Of a DNA stretch of 58,730 nucleotides, positions 24,405 through 32,759 are shown piece after piece; the first letter of the stretch is position 1, and each line of letters begins with the position of its first letter. The notes below the pieces were generated by a model. That model was not told where the DNA came from. It saw nothing but the letters and a program-made list of their open reading frames with translations, and made no database searches. The DNA comes from Bacteroidales bacterium UBA2939 (GTDB taxonomy: Bacteria > Bacteroidota > Bacteroidia > Bacteroidales > P3), in contig DECD01000024.1 of NCBI GenBank assembly GCA_002349055.1, positions 166,994 through 225,723 of the forward strand, given 5' to 3'. The translations under genes and the position numbers were made by a program.

Positions 24405-25624
24405 ACAAACGGGTGATCGGCGTGGAATATAATTGGCGGAACGGGCTCTTCGTCGGACGTAGACAGACAAAACACCTCCACTTCTGTCACCGCGGCGGCT
24501 TCAGATCCATTCTCGTTGACCTTGATATGTGCTTTCTGTAGCATGTTGCTTATAAAGACATCCCGATTGCACATGTTCCGTATTTCGGCCTGAGACCCAT
24601 CAAAAGCACGGATAATCCCCATCTTTTCGAGGGTTCCTATCAGGTCTTCGGTTGTTGATTCGGTTTCAAAACGCGGCATCTTGAGGTCAATATTGCGGTG
24701 CGTCATGTGCGAAAGGAACGATGTGCCCTCTTTGGCCAGATAGTCAATCACATCGCTGACACTCTTCCCCTTCTTGGGCAGCAGTACAGTCATGCTCCAC
24801 TTCTTGTTCCCGTAGGGGAGATCCACCGCCGCAAACACTTTGTTTTTCATATAGCGGTATTCCTCCCATTGTTGCATCAAGGGCATCTTTTCTGGGCCGT
24901 TCCCAGTAGTGAAAGTTCCCGTCTCCGTATAACATTCCTCGAACGGGTTGGCCCAAGCGGCTTTGAAATAGATGGCGTTGAGCAGATAGGACTCAGCCTC
25001 CGGATTCACCTTGTTGAGAATTCTTGGTATCAAGCCGTTGGTCTTGCTATTGCACCAACCATTGATGCGGTCGAGGGTTTTCGGCGACGAAAAGTCGAGT
25101 GATTCGGCATGGGCACCATAATAACCCTTCATGTCCTGCTGGAATTGTTTTTTCAGAGTGTAGTTTTTGTTCACATAAATGGCGTTAGCGATGTGTATCT
25201 GCACACGTGTGTCCACCTTGGGCAAGCCGTCAATCAACGATTTGCAGAAATCGTTTACCTCCTTTATCTCCCCGTCGCCAAACCCCAGGGTATGCTGCAA
25301 CTCCGTTCGGGTGGTACCCTCGGAGGCATCGTTCACCATGCCGAGCACATAGGTGATGCTCAAGGGAGAATAGACAAAACTCGTGCCACTTTTGTCGGCA
25401 TCGTTTACCATTTTCAGGAATTTGAGGGTAAAAGCATTGTTGTCAGCCACAAAATTCTTCTGCTGGTCCGTCAGGGTAACATCGACTGGAGTGCTGGCAA
25501 AATCTTCTTCTTGAATCAACTCTTCTTCTGCGGAAACAACCGGCGTGTTGACTGTAGTTGTGCATGATACCATTTGCATGCCGATTATCCCAAAGAGGGT
25601 CAAAATAACAAGTGCCTGTTTCAT
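24341..25624 (-). CDS. serpin lipoprotein (serine protease inhibitor)
   Basis: A 427-residue inhibitor. Lipoprotein signal with MQMVSC at residues 16-21; then the serpin fold (NAFTLKFLKMVNDADKSGTS, VYSPLSITYVLGMVNDAS, NAIYFKAAWANPFE), the hinge NENGSEAAAVTEVEVF and the closing strand HPFVYLIREASSDVILFVGKF. The start at 25624 puts the signal in place; the longer frame upstream is not plausible. A surface serpin may protect the cell from host or its own proteases. The hinge retains small residues, so it is probably inhibitory. The 3' end overlaps the Nudix gene by 64 bp, tail to tail. Confidence 0.92.
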   Translation of the reverse strand: MKQALVILTLFGIIGMQMVSCTTTVNTPVVSAEEELIQEEDFASTPVDVTLTDQQKNFVADNNAFTLKFLKMVNDADKSGTSFVYSPLSITYVLGMVNDASEGTTRTELQHTLGFGDGEIKEVNDFCKSLIDGLPKVDTRVQIHIANAIYVNKNYTLKKQFQQDMKGYYGAHAESLDFSSPKTLDRINGWCNSKTNGLIPRILNKVNPEAESYLLNAIYFKAAWANPFEECYTETGTFTTGNGPEKMPLMQQWEEYRYMKNKVFAAVDLPYGNKKWSMTVLLPKKGKSVSDVIDYLAKEGTSFLSHMTHRNIDLKMPRFETESTTEDLIGTLEKMGIIRAFDGSQAEIRNMCNRDVFISNMLQKAHIKVNENGSEAAAVTEVEVFCLSTSDEEPVPPIIFHADHPFVYLIREASSDVILFVGKFTGM

Positions 25625-25674
25625 AATAACGAGTTTGTTCGACAAATATTTATTTCTAACTGTAAAATACGGAT

Positions 25675-26610
25675 TTAGAGTTCGCGGAGGATTTCGGGAT
25701 AGGAGATAGCGGCAAGATATTCGTAGGCGCCTTCGGTGCGCAGCAGGTCCTCGGGGGCGTGGGCGTCGGTGCTGACGATCACGGGGATGCGGAGGGCTTT
25801 CATCTCTTGGATGAGCCACTTGCCGGGGTAGTAGTCGGCGTGGCGTCCTTTGTAGATGCCGCGGGTGTTGATTTCGCAGATAAGATTCAGTTCCTTAATG
25901 AGATGGATGGTTTCGAGGGCGAGGCTGCGGTACCAGGGTTCGTCCTCGGTGAAATAGCGGTCGCGGTTGTGCATCACTATCTTGTCGGGGTGGCCGACGA
26001 TGGTGGGTCGGTTCTTCTCCATCATGGCGTTCTCGTTGTGGAAGTAGGCCGTCACTCCGCGCCGAATGTCGCCGCCGAAAAGACGGAAGAGTCCTTCGTC
26101 GTAACGTTCCATGCTAGGACCATCGATGAACCACAAATCCTCATCCGTACACACGCCCCCGTCCGCCCTATGGGCGTCCACCCCCTCTAATTTAGAGGGG
26201 GAGCCGAGAATGCTATCTAGCTGCTCCCCTAAGTTAGGGGAGCAGGCAGCCCGATTAGGGCTGTCTGAGGAGTGTGTGAACGGGGATGGTATTAGATGCA
26301 CGCTGCCGATGGTATATTCAAGGTGACCATTGTCTATCAGCGGCGTAAAATCTTCCAGCATGCCGGGGACATAGTCAATCTCGAGGCCGAGGTGAATTTT
26401 GATGCGGTCTTTGTATTCCTCTTTCAAGGCACGCACCTCGTTGCAGTATCCCTCATAGTCGGTGATGGAATAGGTGTTCTCGAAGGGTAGCGGACTGTGG
26501 CCGCTGAAGCCCAGCTCCGAGAAGCCGTGGGCGACGGCGAAGTCGACCATCTCGCGCAGCGTGGCCTTGCCGTCGCAATAGTTGCTATGAGTGTGAAAAT
26601 TAGAAAGCAT
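25675..26610 (-). CDS. PHP-family phosphatase (HisJ-like) with repeat-derived insertion
   Basis: A 311-residue metal-dependent phosphoesterase resembling histidinol-phosphatase. Metal-binding stretches: NFHTHSNYCDGK, GFSGHSPLPF, GLEIDYVPG, VGHPDKIVMHNRD and STDAHAPEDL. Between GSVHLI (residue 107) and LWFIDGPS (residue 159) lie about 50 residues rich in Ser, Pro and Asp. They are encoded by a cluster of perfect DNA palindromes (26163-26264), while the related enzymes as I recall them pass almost directly from one motif to the other. The frame is intact, so the protein may still fold. The start ATG lies inside the 3' end of the porin gene (11-base overlap). Confidence 0.85.
   Translation of the reverse strand: MLSNFHTHSNYCDGKATLREMVDFAVAHGFSELGFSGHSPLPFENTYSITDYEGYCNEVRALKEEYKDRIKIHLGLEIDYVPGMLEDFTPLIDNGHLEYTIGSVHLIPSPFTHSSDSPNRAACSPNLGEQLDSILGSPSKLEGVDAHRADGGVCTDEDLWFIDGPSMERYDEGLFRLFGGDIRRGVTAYFHNENAMMEKNRPTIVGHPDKIVMHNRDRYFTEDEPWYRSLALETIHLIKELNLICEINTRGIYKGRHADYYPGKWLIQEMKALRIPVIVSTDAHAPEDLLRTEGAYEYLAAISYPEILREL
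26163..26264. repeat. cluster of four palindromes inside a coding region
   Basis: GCCC/GGGC (26164-26174), CCCCCTCTA/TAGAGGGGG (26181-26201), CTGCTCCCCTAA/TTAGGGGAGCAG (26221-26245, 12 bp with a single-base loop) and CAGCCC/GGGCTG (26247-26263). Each has a TAA/TTA-like centre. It occupies the extra segment of the PHP phosphatase. Confidence 0.9.
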
Positions 26611-27856
26611 ATACCATACTGAGTGAGAGTCGCAGGTTGCCGACGGGTTTGTCATATCCTGCGCGGGTATATTCGGCTTCGCCGGTGAAGGAGAGCCCAT
26701 TGAGGGTGGTGTAGGTGAGGCGGGGTTGGATGCGCCAGAGGTATTCCATGTCGTGGCCACGGCCGAAGCAGTGGACGAAGTTGGTGTTGCCGTAGTCAAG
26801 GTTCTTGGCAAAGCCGAGGAAGAGGCCGGGACGCCAGTGGCCAGTGTTGCGCTCGACGTCGAGCCACACGGTGTTGAAGTGCCAGTCCTTGAAGGTGCTG
26901 TCGGCCAACATCAGGTAGCCTCCCAAGGAGCATCCCTCGTAGAGGCTGTTGTTGAGGAGGGTCTGGGCTTTGACGGTGATGGGGCCGAGGACAGCCTTGC
27001 CGAAGAAGGAGTAAGAGAATGAGGAATAGAGGTTGGTGGAGGGTTGCACGGCAGTGTAGGCTGTCTGTACCATAGGCTGGATGGTCTTCAGGTTGACGGC
27101 GGCGCCGAGAAAGAGGTCTTCGGCTTTGAAGCGCAGTTGGAGATTGAATTCGGGTATAAGGCTGTGGCGGGCGAACTGGGTGCTGGAGGCTGCTGTGCCA
27201 TTGAGAAGACCTTGGCTCATGTTGTCGAGTTGCCACGAGGCCACAGCCACGGCCTCAACCCCCCAAAAAGGATTCTGGTACTCGTAGCGTATCTGCGGTT
27301 GACGGGCATAGCAGTGGAAGGGAGCCCCCATATTCAGCGGGTTGGTCATCGGCATAATCTCATGTATGACCATAGGATACCAGTACTGACCTGCAAGAAG
27401 ATGCTGTCGCCTGACTGTGATGTCGTATACTTTTTGGCCTTTTCTGACTTTGATATTTTTCTCCCACACCATGTCGATATAGGCATGCCGCAGGCGCAGA
27501 TCGTTGATGGTGGCGTTGGTGCTGCCGGTGAAGTCGCCCTCGATGTAAGCCTTGGTCCTGGCACCCCAGATGTCGGGGCCTTTGATGGTGAGAGCCAGGC
27601 GAGCAGTGATGGCCAGCATGTCGGCCTGCCAACCGTCGTTGAGGTCGTTGCCGAGGCTGTCGCGGAGGATGGGCTTGGGATAGAAAAGCATCATGTCCTC
27701 GCGTCCACCCACCACGCTACGGCTATCGGCATAGTAGTGCGGGTTGACAAAACCGTGCCAGTCAAGGCTCACCTGAGCCTTGACTGAGGTAAGAACTAAG
27801 AACTGAGAACTAAGAAGTATTGCTGCCGCGACAAGGGATTTGCGAATTGTTGTCAT
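26600..27856 (-). CDS. outer-membrane beta-barrel (porin-like) protein
   Basis: A 418-residue exported protein. After the signal peptide (cleavage near VKA-QVS) the sequence alternates like a 14-18-strand barrel: LDWHGFVNPHYYADS, TKAYIEGDFTGS, VWLDVERNTGHWRPGLFLGF, and the aromatic end LRLSLSMVYAF. The body suggests a phosphate-selective-porin-like protein; the substrate is unknown. The hydrophobic core of the signal peptide (ILLSSQFLVLTSV) is encoded by the left arm of an AGAACTA inverted-repeat element that also covers the start codon. Probably transcribed with the membrane protein upstream and the PHP gene downstream. Confidence 0.8.
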   Translation of the reverse strand: MTTIRKSLVAAAILLSSQFLVLTSVKAQVSLDWHGFVNPHYYADSRSVVGGREDMMLFYPKPILRDSLGNDLNDGWQADMLAITARLALTIKGPDIWGARTKAYIEGDFTGSTNATINDLRLRHAYIDMVWEKNIKVRKGQKVYDITVRRQHLLAGQYWYPMVIHEIMPMTNPLNMGAPFHCYARQPQIRYEYQNPFWGVEAVAVASWQLDNMSQGLLNGTAASSTQFARHSLIPEFNLQLRFKAEDLFLGAAVNLKTIQPMVQTAYTAVQPSTNLYSSFSYSFFGKAVLGPITVKAQTLLNNSLYEGCSLGGYLMLADSTFKDWHFNTVWLDVERNTGHWRPGLFLGFAKNLDYGNTNFVHCFGRGHDMEYLWRIQPRLTYTTLNGLSFTGEAEYTRAGYDKPVGNLRLSLSMVYAF

Positions 27857-27890
27857 CCTTCGTAGTTCTTAGTTCTTACTTCTTAGTTCC
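27788..27890. repeat. palindromic AGAACTA repeat element over a start codon
   Basis: Left arm (27789-27818) and right arm (27864-27890) are built of 7-8 bp units such as AAGAACTA. A 16-bp stretch is perfectly inverted (27789-27804 with 27864-27879). The element supplies the last codons of the upstream membrane protein (TKK and stop), the whole junction, and the signal-peptide core of the porin. Confidence 0.9.
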
Positions 27891-28583
27891 GCCTGCAAGG
27901 GCGAGAATGAGACCCAGGGCCACACCGAGCAGGGCGGCGAAGAGCACCTGGAAGGTAGGGGGCAGGATGAAGGTGATGGTGTGCATCGGGAACCAGAAGA
28001 GGGGGATGGTTTTCTTGATGACGAGGTTCCACTGGATGTCCCAGTTGACCTTCTGGCTCATAATCTCGCGCATCTTCATCGGGCGCAGCAAGCCACGCAC
28101 GGTGCCGCCGTTGTCGGTGATGTGGATGTCGGTGCATTTGTGGAAGGTCATCATCACGGGAGCGAAGATGCTGTTCATCAGCACGCTGACGGCGAAAGCG
28201 ATGCCGAGCTTGCCCCAGGTGAAGTCGGCGGCATTGAACACCGCTGCCAGGCTGCCTTTCTCGCAGCCGCCCACGGTCTCGAGGAAAGCGGGGACGCCGA
28301 CCTTGAAGATGACCATGGACATGGCGATGGCCATGCCGAGGAAGCCCCACACAATCATACGGGGAGCCACGCCGAAGCCTTTCTTGTTGTAGACACCTTC
28401 GCGGATGCGGAGGGCCAGCATCTCGCCGAGGGTGGCGAGGATGGCGAACTTGAAGAAGGCCATGATGTAGGGGTGCGACGCCGTGGCGTTGCAGAACCAG
28501 GCGAAGAAGCCCGTGGCTGGGATGAAGAAGGGCGCCAACACGACGATGACGCAAAGGATAAGTATCCAGTCGGATTTTTTCAT
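27876..28583 (-). CDS. integral membrane protein (weak Mpv17/PMP22 likeness)
   Basis: A 235-residue inner-membrane protein with about five hydrophobic segments (WILILCVIVVLAPFFIPATG, IMAFFKFAILATLGEMLAL, FLGMAIAMSMVIFKVGV and two C-terminal ones). The end, WNLVIKKTIPLFWFPMHTITF followed by LPPTFQVLFAALLGVALG, recalls the Mpv17/PMP22 pattern of a conserved W..P helix pair, but I am not certain. No catalytic motif. Its last three codons and stop fall in the repeat element at 27864-27890. One base separates it from the lipoprotein gene upstream. Confidence 0.75.
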   Translation of the reverse strand: MKKSDWILILCVIVVLAPFFIPATGFFAWFCNATASHPYIMAFFKFAILATLGEMLALRIREGVYNKKGFGVAPRMIVWGFLGMAIAMSMVIFKVGVPAFLETVGGCEKGSLAAVFNAADFTWGKLGIAFAVSVLMNSIFAPVMMTFHKCTDIHITDNGGTVRGLLRPMKMREIMSQKVNWDIQWNLVIKKTIPLFWFPMHTITFILPPTFQVLFAALLGVALGLILALAGGTKK

Positions 28584-28584
28584 A

Positions 28585-29046
28585 TCATTTTTTTCTGTTG
28601 GTGAATGCTAAAATATACTTGTTGCCTGAATTGGGGAAATTGGGCACACGAACCGAGACGGCCATGTCGTGCGACTCGTAGGAGACGGTGCCCGAGATGT
28701 CGGCAGGGTACTTCTGCCCGTTCTCCAAATAAAGTGTGTCGCGGCCGTCGCCAGAGAAGTTGGCCTGATAGTTGAAGTCCGAGATGCCAGCGACGGGAGC
28801 TATGGCCTTGCCCCATTTCTTCGAGGTGGCCTTGATGGAGACGTGGTCGTCGTCGATTCTCTCGATGACCACGGCGTTGTTACTCGTAGAGACATAGGAG
28901 GTATCACGCCATTTGCCATTCTTCATATAGCGGGTGTAGAGGTGTACCTCGCAGCCGTAGGAGCCCTTGATTTTGTCGGCTGGAGGCTCTTTGGAGCAAG
29001 CCACGAAAGCCATAACGCCGAGCAAGAGAAGTGTCAGCTTTCTCAT
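28585..29046 (-). CDS. putative lipoprotein
   Basis: A 153-residue protein with a clean lipoprotein signal: MRKLTLLLLGVMAFVAC, Cys17. The mature region (YGCEVHLYTRY, TLYLENGQKYPADISGTVSYES, MAVSVRVPNFPNSG) is beta-rich, like small Bacteroidetes lipocalin- or META-type domains, with no firm assignment. It starts four bases after the cysS stop and ends next to the membrane protein, in the chain cysS - lipoprotein - membrane protein - porin - PHP. The start at 29046 is chosen for the signal. Confidence 0.78.
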   Translation of the reverse strand: MRKLTLLLLGVMAFVACSKEPPADKIKGSYGCEVHLYTRYMKNGKWRDTSYVSTSNNAVVIERIDDDHVSIKATSKKWGKAIAPVAGISDFNYQANFSGDGRDTLYLENGQKYPADISGTVSYESHDMAVSVRVPNFPNSGNKYILAFTNRKK

Positions 29047-29050
29047 GGCG

Positions 29051-30538
29051 TTAGAAGCTATAGGTGGCACCATCTTTGCCGTCCTTGACGGTGATGCCGA
29101 GGGCGTTGAGGCTGTCGCGGATGTGGTCGCTGGTAGTCCAGTCCTTGTTGGCCTTGGCGGTGGCGCGGATGTCAAGGATGACGTGCATCAGGCCGTCGAG
29201 GAGGGCACTGTTGTCGCCGCTGGTCTCGTTGCGCATGCCGAGGATGTCGAAGAGGAAGGTGTCGAAGACGCTCTTCAGCTCGTCGATGTCGGCCTGGCTG
29301 AGTTTCAGGTGGCCGTCGGCGGCACCGTTGATAATCTTGGCGGCCTCGAAGAGGTGGCTGATGACGATGGGGGTGTTGAAGTCATCGTTCATGGCTTCGT
29401 AGCACCTGTTTCGCAAAGTGGAAACATCTTTGTTCGCGTCAGCACTTTCAACTTTCAACTTTTCAACCTTTTTGTAGGCTTCCATCAGTTTGGCAAATCC
29501 CTTTTCGGAAGCTTGCAGGGCCTCGTTGCTGAAGTCGACGGTGCTGCGGTAGTGGGCCTGGAGGATGAAGAAGCGGATAGTCATGGGCGAATAAGCCTGC
29601 TCGAGCATCTCCTTGCCGTCCTTGTCCTTGTGGCTGCCGGTGAAGAACTCGTCGAGGGTGATGAAGTTGCCCAGCGACTTGCCCATCTTCTGGCCGTTGA
29701 TGGTAATCATGTTGTTGTGCATCCAGTAGCGGCAGGGGGCGTGGCCGGTGGAGGCTACGCATTGCGCTATCTCACTTTCGTGGTGCGGGAAGACGAGGTC
29801 CATACCGCCGCCGTGGATGTCGAACGGCGAGCCGAGGTATTTGGCGCCCATGGCGGTGCACTCGGCGTGCCAGCCGGGGAAGCCGTCGCTCCAGGGCGAG
29901 GGCCACCGCATGATATGCTCGGGGGCGGCTTTTTTCCATAGGGCGAAGTCGCCGGGGAAGCGCTTCTCTTCCTGGCCGTCGAGTTCGCGCGTGGTGGCGA
30001 GCATCTCCTCGATGACGCGACCAGAGAGTTGGCCGTATTTGTGGGTCTCCTCCTGGTATTTGCGCACGTCGAAATAGACGCTGCCGTTGCTCACATAGGC
30101 GAAGCCGGCATCGAGAATCTGCTGCACGAGGGCTATCTGCTCAATGATGTGGCCGCTAGCGTGGGGTTCGATGCTGGGGGGCAAAACGTTGAGGCGCTCC
30201 ATGGCGGCATGGTAGCGGTTGGTGTAGTACTGCGCCACCTCCATGGGTTCGAGCTGCTCGAGGCGTGCCTTCTTGGCAATCTTGTCCTCGCCTTCGTCGG
30301 CGTCGTGCTCCAGGTGTCCCACGTCGGTGATGTTGCGCACATAACGCACTTTGTAGCCGAGGTGGGTGAGATAGCGGAAGACCACGTCGAAGGTGATGGC
30401 GGGACGGGCGTGGCCCAAGTGGCCGTCGCCGTAGACGGTGGGACCGCAGACATACATGCCCACGCGACCCTCGGTCAGCGGGCGGAAGAGTTCCTTCTGC
30501 CTACTTAATGTATTGTATATTAGCAGTTGCTGTTCCAT
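29051..30538 (-). CDS. cysS: cysteine--tRNA ligase
   Basis: Charges tRNA-Cys in the cytosol. Class I signatures: the zinc ligand Cys31 and HLGH at 40-43 (MYVCGPTVYGDGHLGHARP), WHAECTAMG, the Zn-binding HHESE and GQKMGKSLGN in place of KMSKS. 495 residues is normal for the phylum. Residues about 357-366 (KLKVESA) are encoded by 7-bp GTTGAAA repeats, in the variable linker between catalytic and anticodon-binding parts. It has its own promoter at 30559 and heads the minus-strand chain down to the PHP gene. Confidence 0.96.
   Translation of the reverse strand: MEQQLLIYNTLSRQKELFRPLTEGRVGMYVCGPTVYGDGHLGHARPAITFDVVFRYLTHLGYKVRYVRNITDVGHLEHDADEGEDKIAKKARLEQLEPMEVAQYYTNRYHAAMERLNVLPPSIEPHASGHIIEQIALVQQILDAGFAYVSNGSVYFDVRKYQEETHKYGQLSGRVIEEMLATTRELDGQEEKRFPGDFALWKKAAPEHIMRWPSPWSDGFPGWHAECTAMGAKYLGSPFDIHGGGMDLVFPHHESEIAQCVASTGHAPCRYWMHNNMITINGQKMGKSLGNFITLDEFFTGSHKDKDGKEMLEQAYSPMTIRFFILQAHYRSTVDFSNEALQASEKGFAKLMEAYKKVEKLKVESADANKDVSTLRNRCYEAMNDDFNTPIVISHLFEAAKIINGAADGHLKLSQADIDELKSVFDTFLFDILGMRNETSGDNSALLDGLMHVILDIRATAKANKDWTTSDHIRDSLNALGITVKDGKDGATYSF
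29443..29468 (-). repeat. GTTGAAA heptads inside cysS
   Basis: GGTTGAAAA GTTGAAA GTTGAAA GTG on the minus strand, encoding KLKVESA in the linker of cysteinyl-tRNA synthetase. Confidence 0.6.
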
Positions 30539-30558
30539 GATACTATATTTTAAAAATG

Positions 30559-30604
30559 CAAAAATACAAAAAAAAACTCAATTGAAAATTTATTCGTAAT
30601 TTTG
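30559..30604. promoter_or_regulatory. divergent promoters of cysS and the radical SAM gene
   Basis: Minus strand: TATTTTTG at 30559-30566, about 20 bases upstream of cysS. Plus strand: TAATTTTG at 30597-30604, 24 bases before the start at 30628. Confidence 0.65.
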
Positions 30605-30627
30605 CAGCCAAAATCAAGTCGCCAGTC

Positions 30628-31602
30628 ATGCGTTACAACGCCTATAGTAACTATTTCCGCTCGAAGTTCGGGACGCGGGTGCAGAAGCTGTCTATCGACG
30701 GTGGTTTCAGCTGTCCCAACCGTGACGGGCGCTGCGGTACCGGCGGCTGCACTTTCTGCACCAACGAGGCTTTCAACCCCTCCTACTGCCGCCGAGTGGC
30801 TACCATCACCGAGCAGATTGACGAGGGTATCGCTTTCCATCGCCACCGCTACCGCTCGGCACATGTCTATCTGGCCTATTTCCAAGCCTACAGCAACACC
30901 TACGCTCCGCTGGAAGTGTTGCGCGAACGCTACGACGAGGCGCTGCGCCACGAGGGCGTAGTGGGGCTTGTGGTGGGCACACGACCCGACTGTGTCGACG
31001 AGGCGGTGCTCGATCTGCTGGCCGATTATGCTCGACGTTGCTATGTGGCAGTGGAATATGGAATTGAGAGTTGCTACGACCGCACGCTACGGGCCATCAA
31101 TCGTGGCCACGACTTCGCCTGCACGCAGCGTGCCATCCACGCCACTGCTGCACGCGGCCTGCCCGTGGGCGGTCACCTCATACTTGGTCTCCCCGGCGAG
31201 AGCCGCGACGACCTGCTGGCCGAAGCCGACATTGTCAATGCCCTGCCGCTCACCACGGTGAAATTCCACCAGCTACAGATTCTCCGCGGCACCGAGATGG
31301 AACGGCAATACCAAGATGAAACCTTCCGAAAGACTCTTTTGCAGTTCTCGCTCGACGAGTATATCGCTTTGGTGTGCGACCTGTTGGAACGGCTGCGGCC
31401 CGACCTGGTGGTAGAGCGCCTGGCTGGCGAGGTGCCTCCGCGCTATCAGGCTTGTCCCGAGCGCAGCTTTCGCCGAGCGGACGGTCGTCTGCTGCGCAAC
31501 GAAGAGATTCCCGTCCTGGTGGAAGCCGAGCTTTCGCGTCGTGATACCTCTCAGGGTTCTCGTTACAATCCATCGTCAAACAACCAAACAATCACAATAT
31601 GA
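30628..31602 (+). CDS. radical SAM protein, YhcC/TIGR01212 type
   Basis: A 324-residue iron-sulfur protein. The cluster region reads CPNRDGRCGTGGCTFCTNEAF, with the cysteine spacing seen in the YhcC family rather than plain CxxxCxxC, then YLAYFQAYSNTYAP, VVGTRPDCVDE, YGIESCYDRTLRAINRGH and GHLILGLPGE. The family's substrate is not established to my knowledge. The end (SSNNQTITI) overlaps the next start by ATGA, coupling it to a PrsW-like protease. Confidence 0.9.
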   Translation: MRYNAYSNYFRSKFGTRVQKLSIDGGFSCPNRDGRCGTGGCTFCTNEAFNPSYCRRVATITEQIDEGIAFHRHRYRSAHVYLAYFQAYSNTYAPLEVLRERYDEALRHEGVVGLVVGTRPDCVDEAVLDLLADYARRCYVAVEYGIESCYDRTLRAINRGHDFACTQRAIHATAARGLPVGGHLILGLPGESRDDLLAEADIVNALPLTTVKFHQLQILRGTEMERQYQDETFRKTLLQFSLDEYIALVCDLLERLRPDLVVERLAGEVPPRYQACPERSFRRADGRLLRNEEIPVLVEAELSRRDTSQGSRYNPSSNNQTITI

Positions 31603-32366
31603 ACATCACAATTATCTCGGCTGTTTTGCCGGTGGTCATCCTTCTGTTTTTCATCTACAGGAAAGACAAGCTTCAGCCCGAGCCAATGGGCAAGCTGATA
31701 TGGACTTTCTTCGTGGGTTGCCTGAGTGTGGTTCCTGCGTCGATGATGGAGTTGTTGCTCAGTATCTTTACCCCCTCAGACTCGGTGGCCGGTGGTCTCT
31801 TCACGGGTTATGTCGTGGCAGGCTTCAGCGAAGAGTTGTGCAAGTTGTTGTTACTGCTATGGGTTATCTGGAAGAGTCCCCACTTCGATGAGTATTTCGA
31901 TGGCATCGTCTATGCCGTCTTCCTCTCGCTTGGCTTTGCCTGCGTGGAGAATATCATGTATGTAGTCACTAACGACGACCCCATGATGGTGGCCACCACA
32001 CGTGGACTGCTGGCGGTGCCGGCGCATTTCCTCTTCGCTGTCATCATGGGCTACCATCTGGCCTTAGCCAAGTTCGACCTCCCCAAGCGTCGCAGCCATC
32101 TTTGGCATGCGTTGATTTATCCCGTCCTCTTGCATGGTACCTACGACGCCTTGCTGATGGTGAGCGACGGACTGACCAAGGGCGGTGGCGACGAGGCGAC
32201 CATTGGCACGGCCTTGGCAGGCGTTCTGATAGTGGTATTCCTTGTCTTCGATGTACTTATGTGGCGTTGGGGCATCAAACGAATCAAACGCATGCAAGAG
32301 AGGTCAAAAGAGCAGAATTTCGACCGTATGCACCCCTTCGACAACTTCAAATGGGATATTCTCTGA
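31599..32366 (+). CDS. PrsW-family intramembrane metalloprotease
   Basis: A 255-residue membrane protein with about eight hydrophobic segments. The PrsW motifs are present in order: Glu pair in AGFSEELCKLLLL, FACVEN in the next helix, PAHFLFAVIMGYHLA and LLHGTYDALLM. The Glu and His residues would bind the catalytic zinc. In Bacillus PrsW starts cleavage of an anti-sigma factor; the Bacteroidetes substrate is unknown. Its tail is basic (KRIKRMQERSKEQ). Coupled to the radical SAM gene by a four-base overlap. Confidence 0.9.
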   Translation: MNITIISAVLPVVILLFFIYRKDKLQPEPMGKLIWTFFVGCLSVVPASMMELLLSIFTPSDSVAGGLFTGYVVAGFSEELCKLLLLLWVIWKSPHFDEYFDGIVYAVFLSLGFACVENIMYVVTNDDPMMVATTRGLLAVPAHFLFAVIMGYHLALAKFDLPKRRSHLWHALIYPVLLHGTYDALLMVSDGLTKGGGDEATIGTALAGVLIVVFLVFDVLMWRWGIKRIKRMQERSKEQNFDRMHPFDNFKWDIL

Positions 32367-32390
32367 AAAATTTTTTTAGATGTAATTAGC

Positions 32391-32430
32391 TGACAATCAT
32401 CTTTTACATTTCATCTTTCACCTTTCACCT
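32391..32430 (-). repeat. 7-bp repeat GGTGAAA in the 3' spacer
   Basis: On the minus strand GGTGAAA GGTGAAA GATGAAA TGTAAAA GATG. It belongs to the same heptad class as the repeats at 56664, 54112, 47351 and 4843. Confidence 0.8.
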
Positions 32431-32434
32431 AAAA

Positions 32435-32469
32435 AAATATTTTGCCATATCAGAAAAAGGTTGTACTTT
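32435..32469 (+). promoter_or_regulatory. promoter of tRNA-Ala (GGC)
   Basis: TTTTGCC at about 32440 and TACTTTTG at 32463-32471, followed by the shared leader GCATCCGCTTTTGAGAGA. Confidence 0.65.
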
Positions 32470-32504
32470 TGCATCCGCTTTTGAGAGATAAAGCGTAGCA
32501 AAAA

Positions 32505-32578
<74 letters not shown>

Positions 32579-32580
32579 CA

Positions 32581-32612
32581 AAAAGAGGTCTCAAGTTGAG
32601 ACCTCTTTTTTT
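32581..32612 (+). terminator. terminator of tRNA-Ala (GGC)
   Basis: AGAGGTCTCAA G TTGAGACCTCT followed by seven T. Confidence 0.9.
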
Positions 32613-32628
32613 GTATCTTAATTTTTCT

Positions 32629-32660
32629 CTTTGCACAATTCAGAAAAAAATTGTATATTT
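32629..32660 (+). promoter_or_regulatory. promoter of the membrane protein at 32760
   Basis: TTTG at about 32630 and TATATTTG at about 32652-32659, giving a leader of about 95 bases. Confidence 0.65.
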
Positions 32661-32759
32661 GCATCTTGAATAATGATGGTAATTGAATAAAGAAAAAGAG
32701 CGTATCTCTTTATAATATAGTGTATTGTAATAATATAATAATATCAAAAAAAATATAAA

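Noticed and set aside
26163..26264. Frameshifted or broken PHP gene
   Set aside because: The frame is continuous through the palindromes, and all metal-binding motifs lie on both sides in the same frame.
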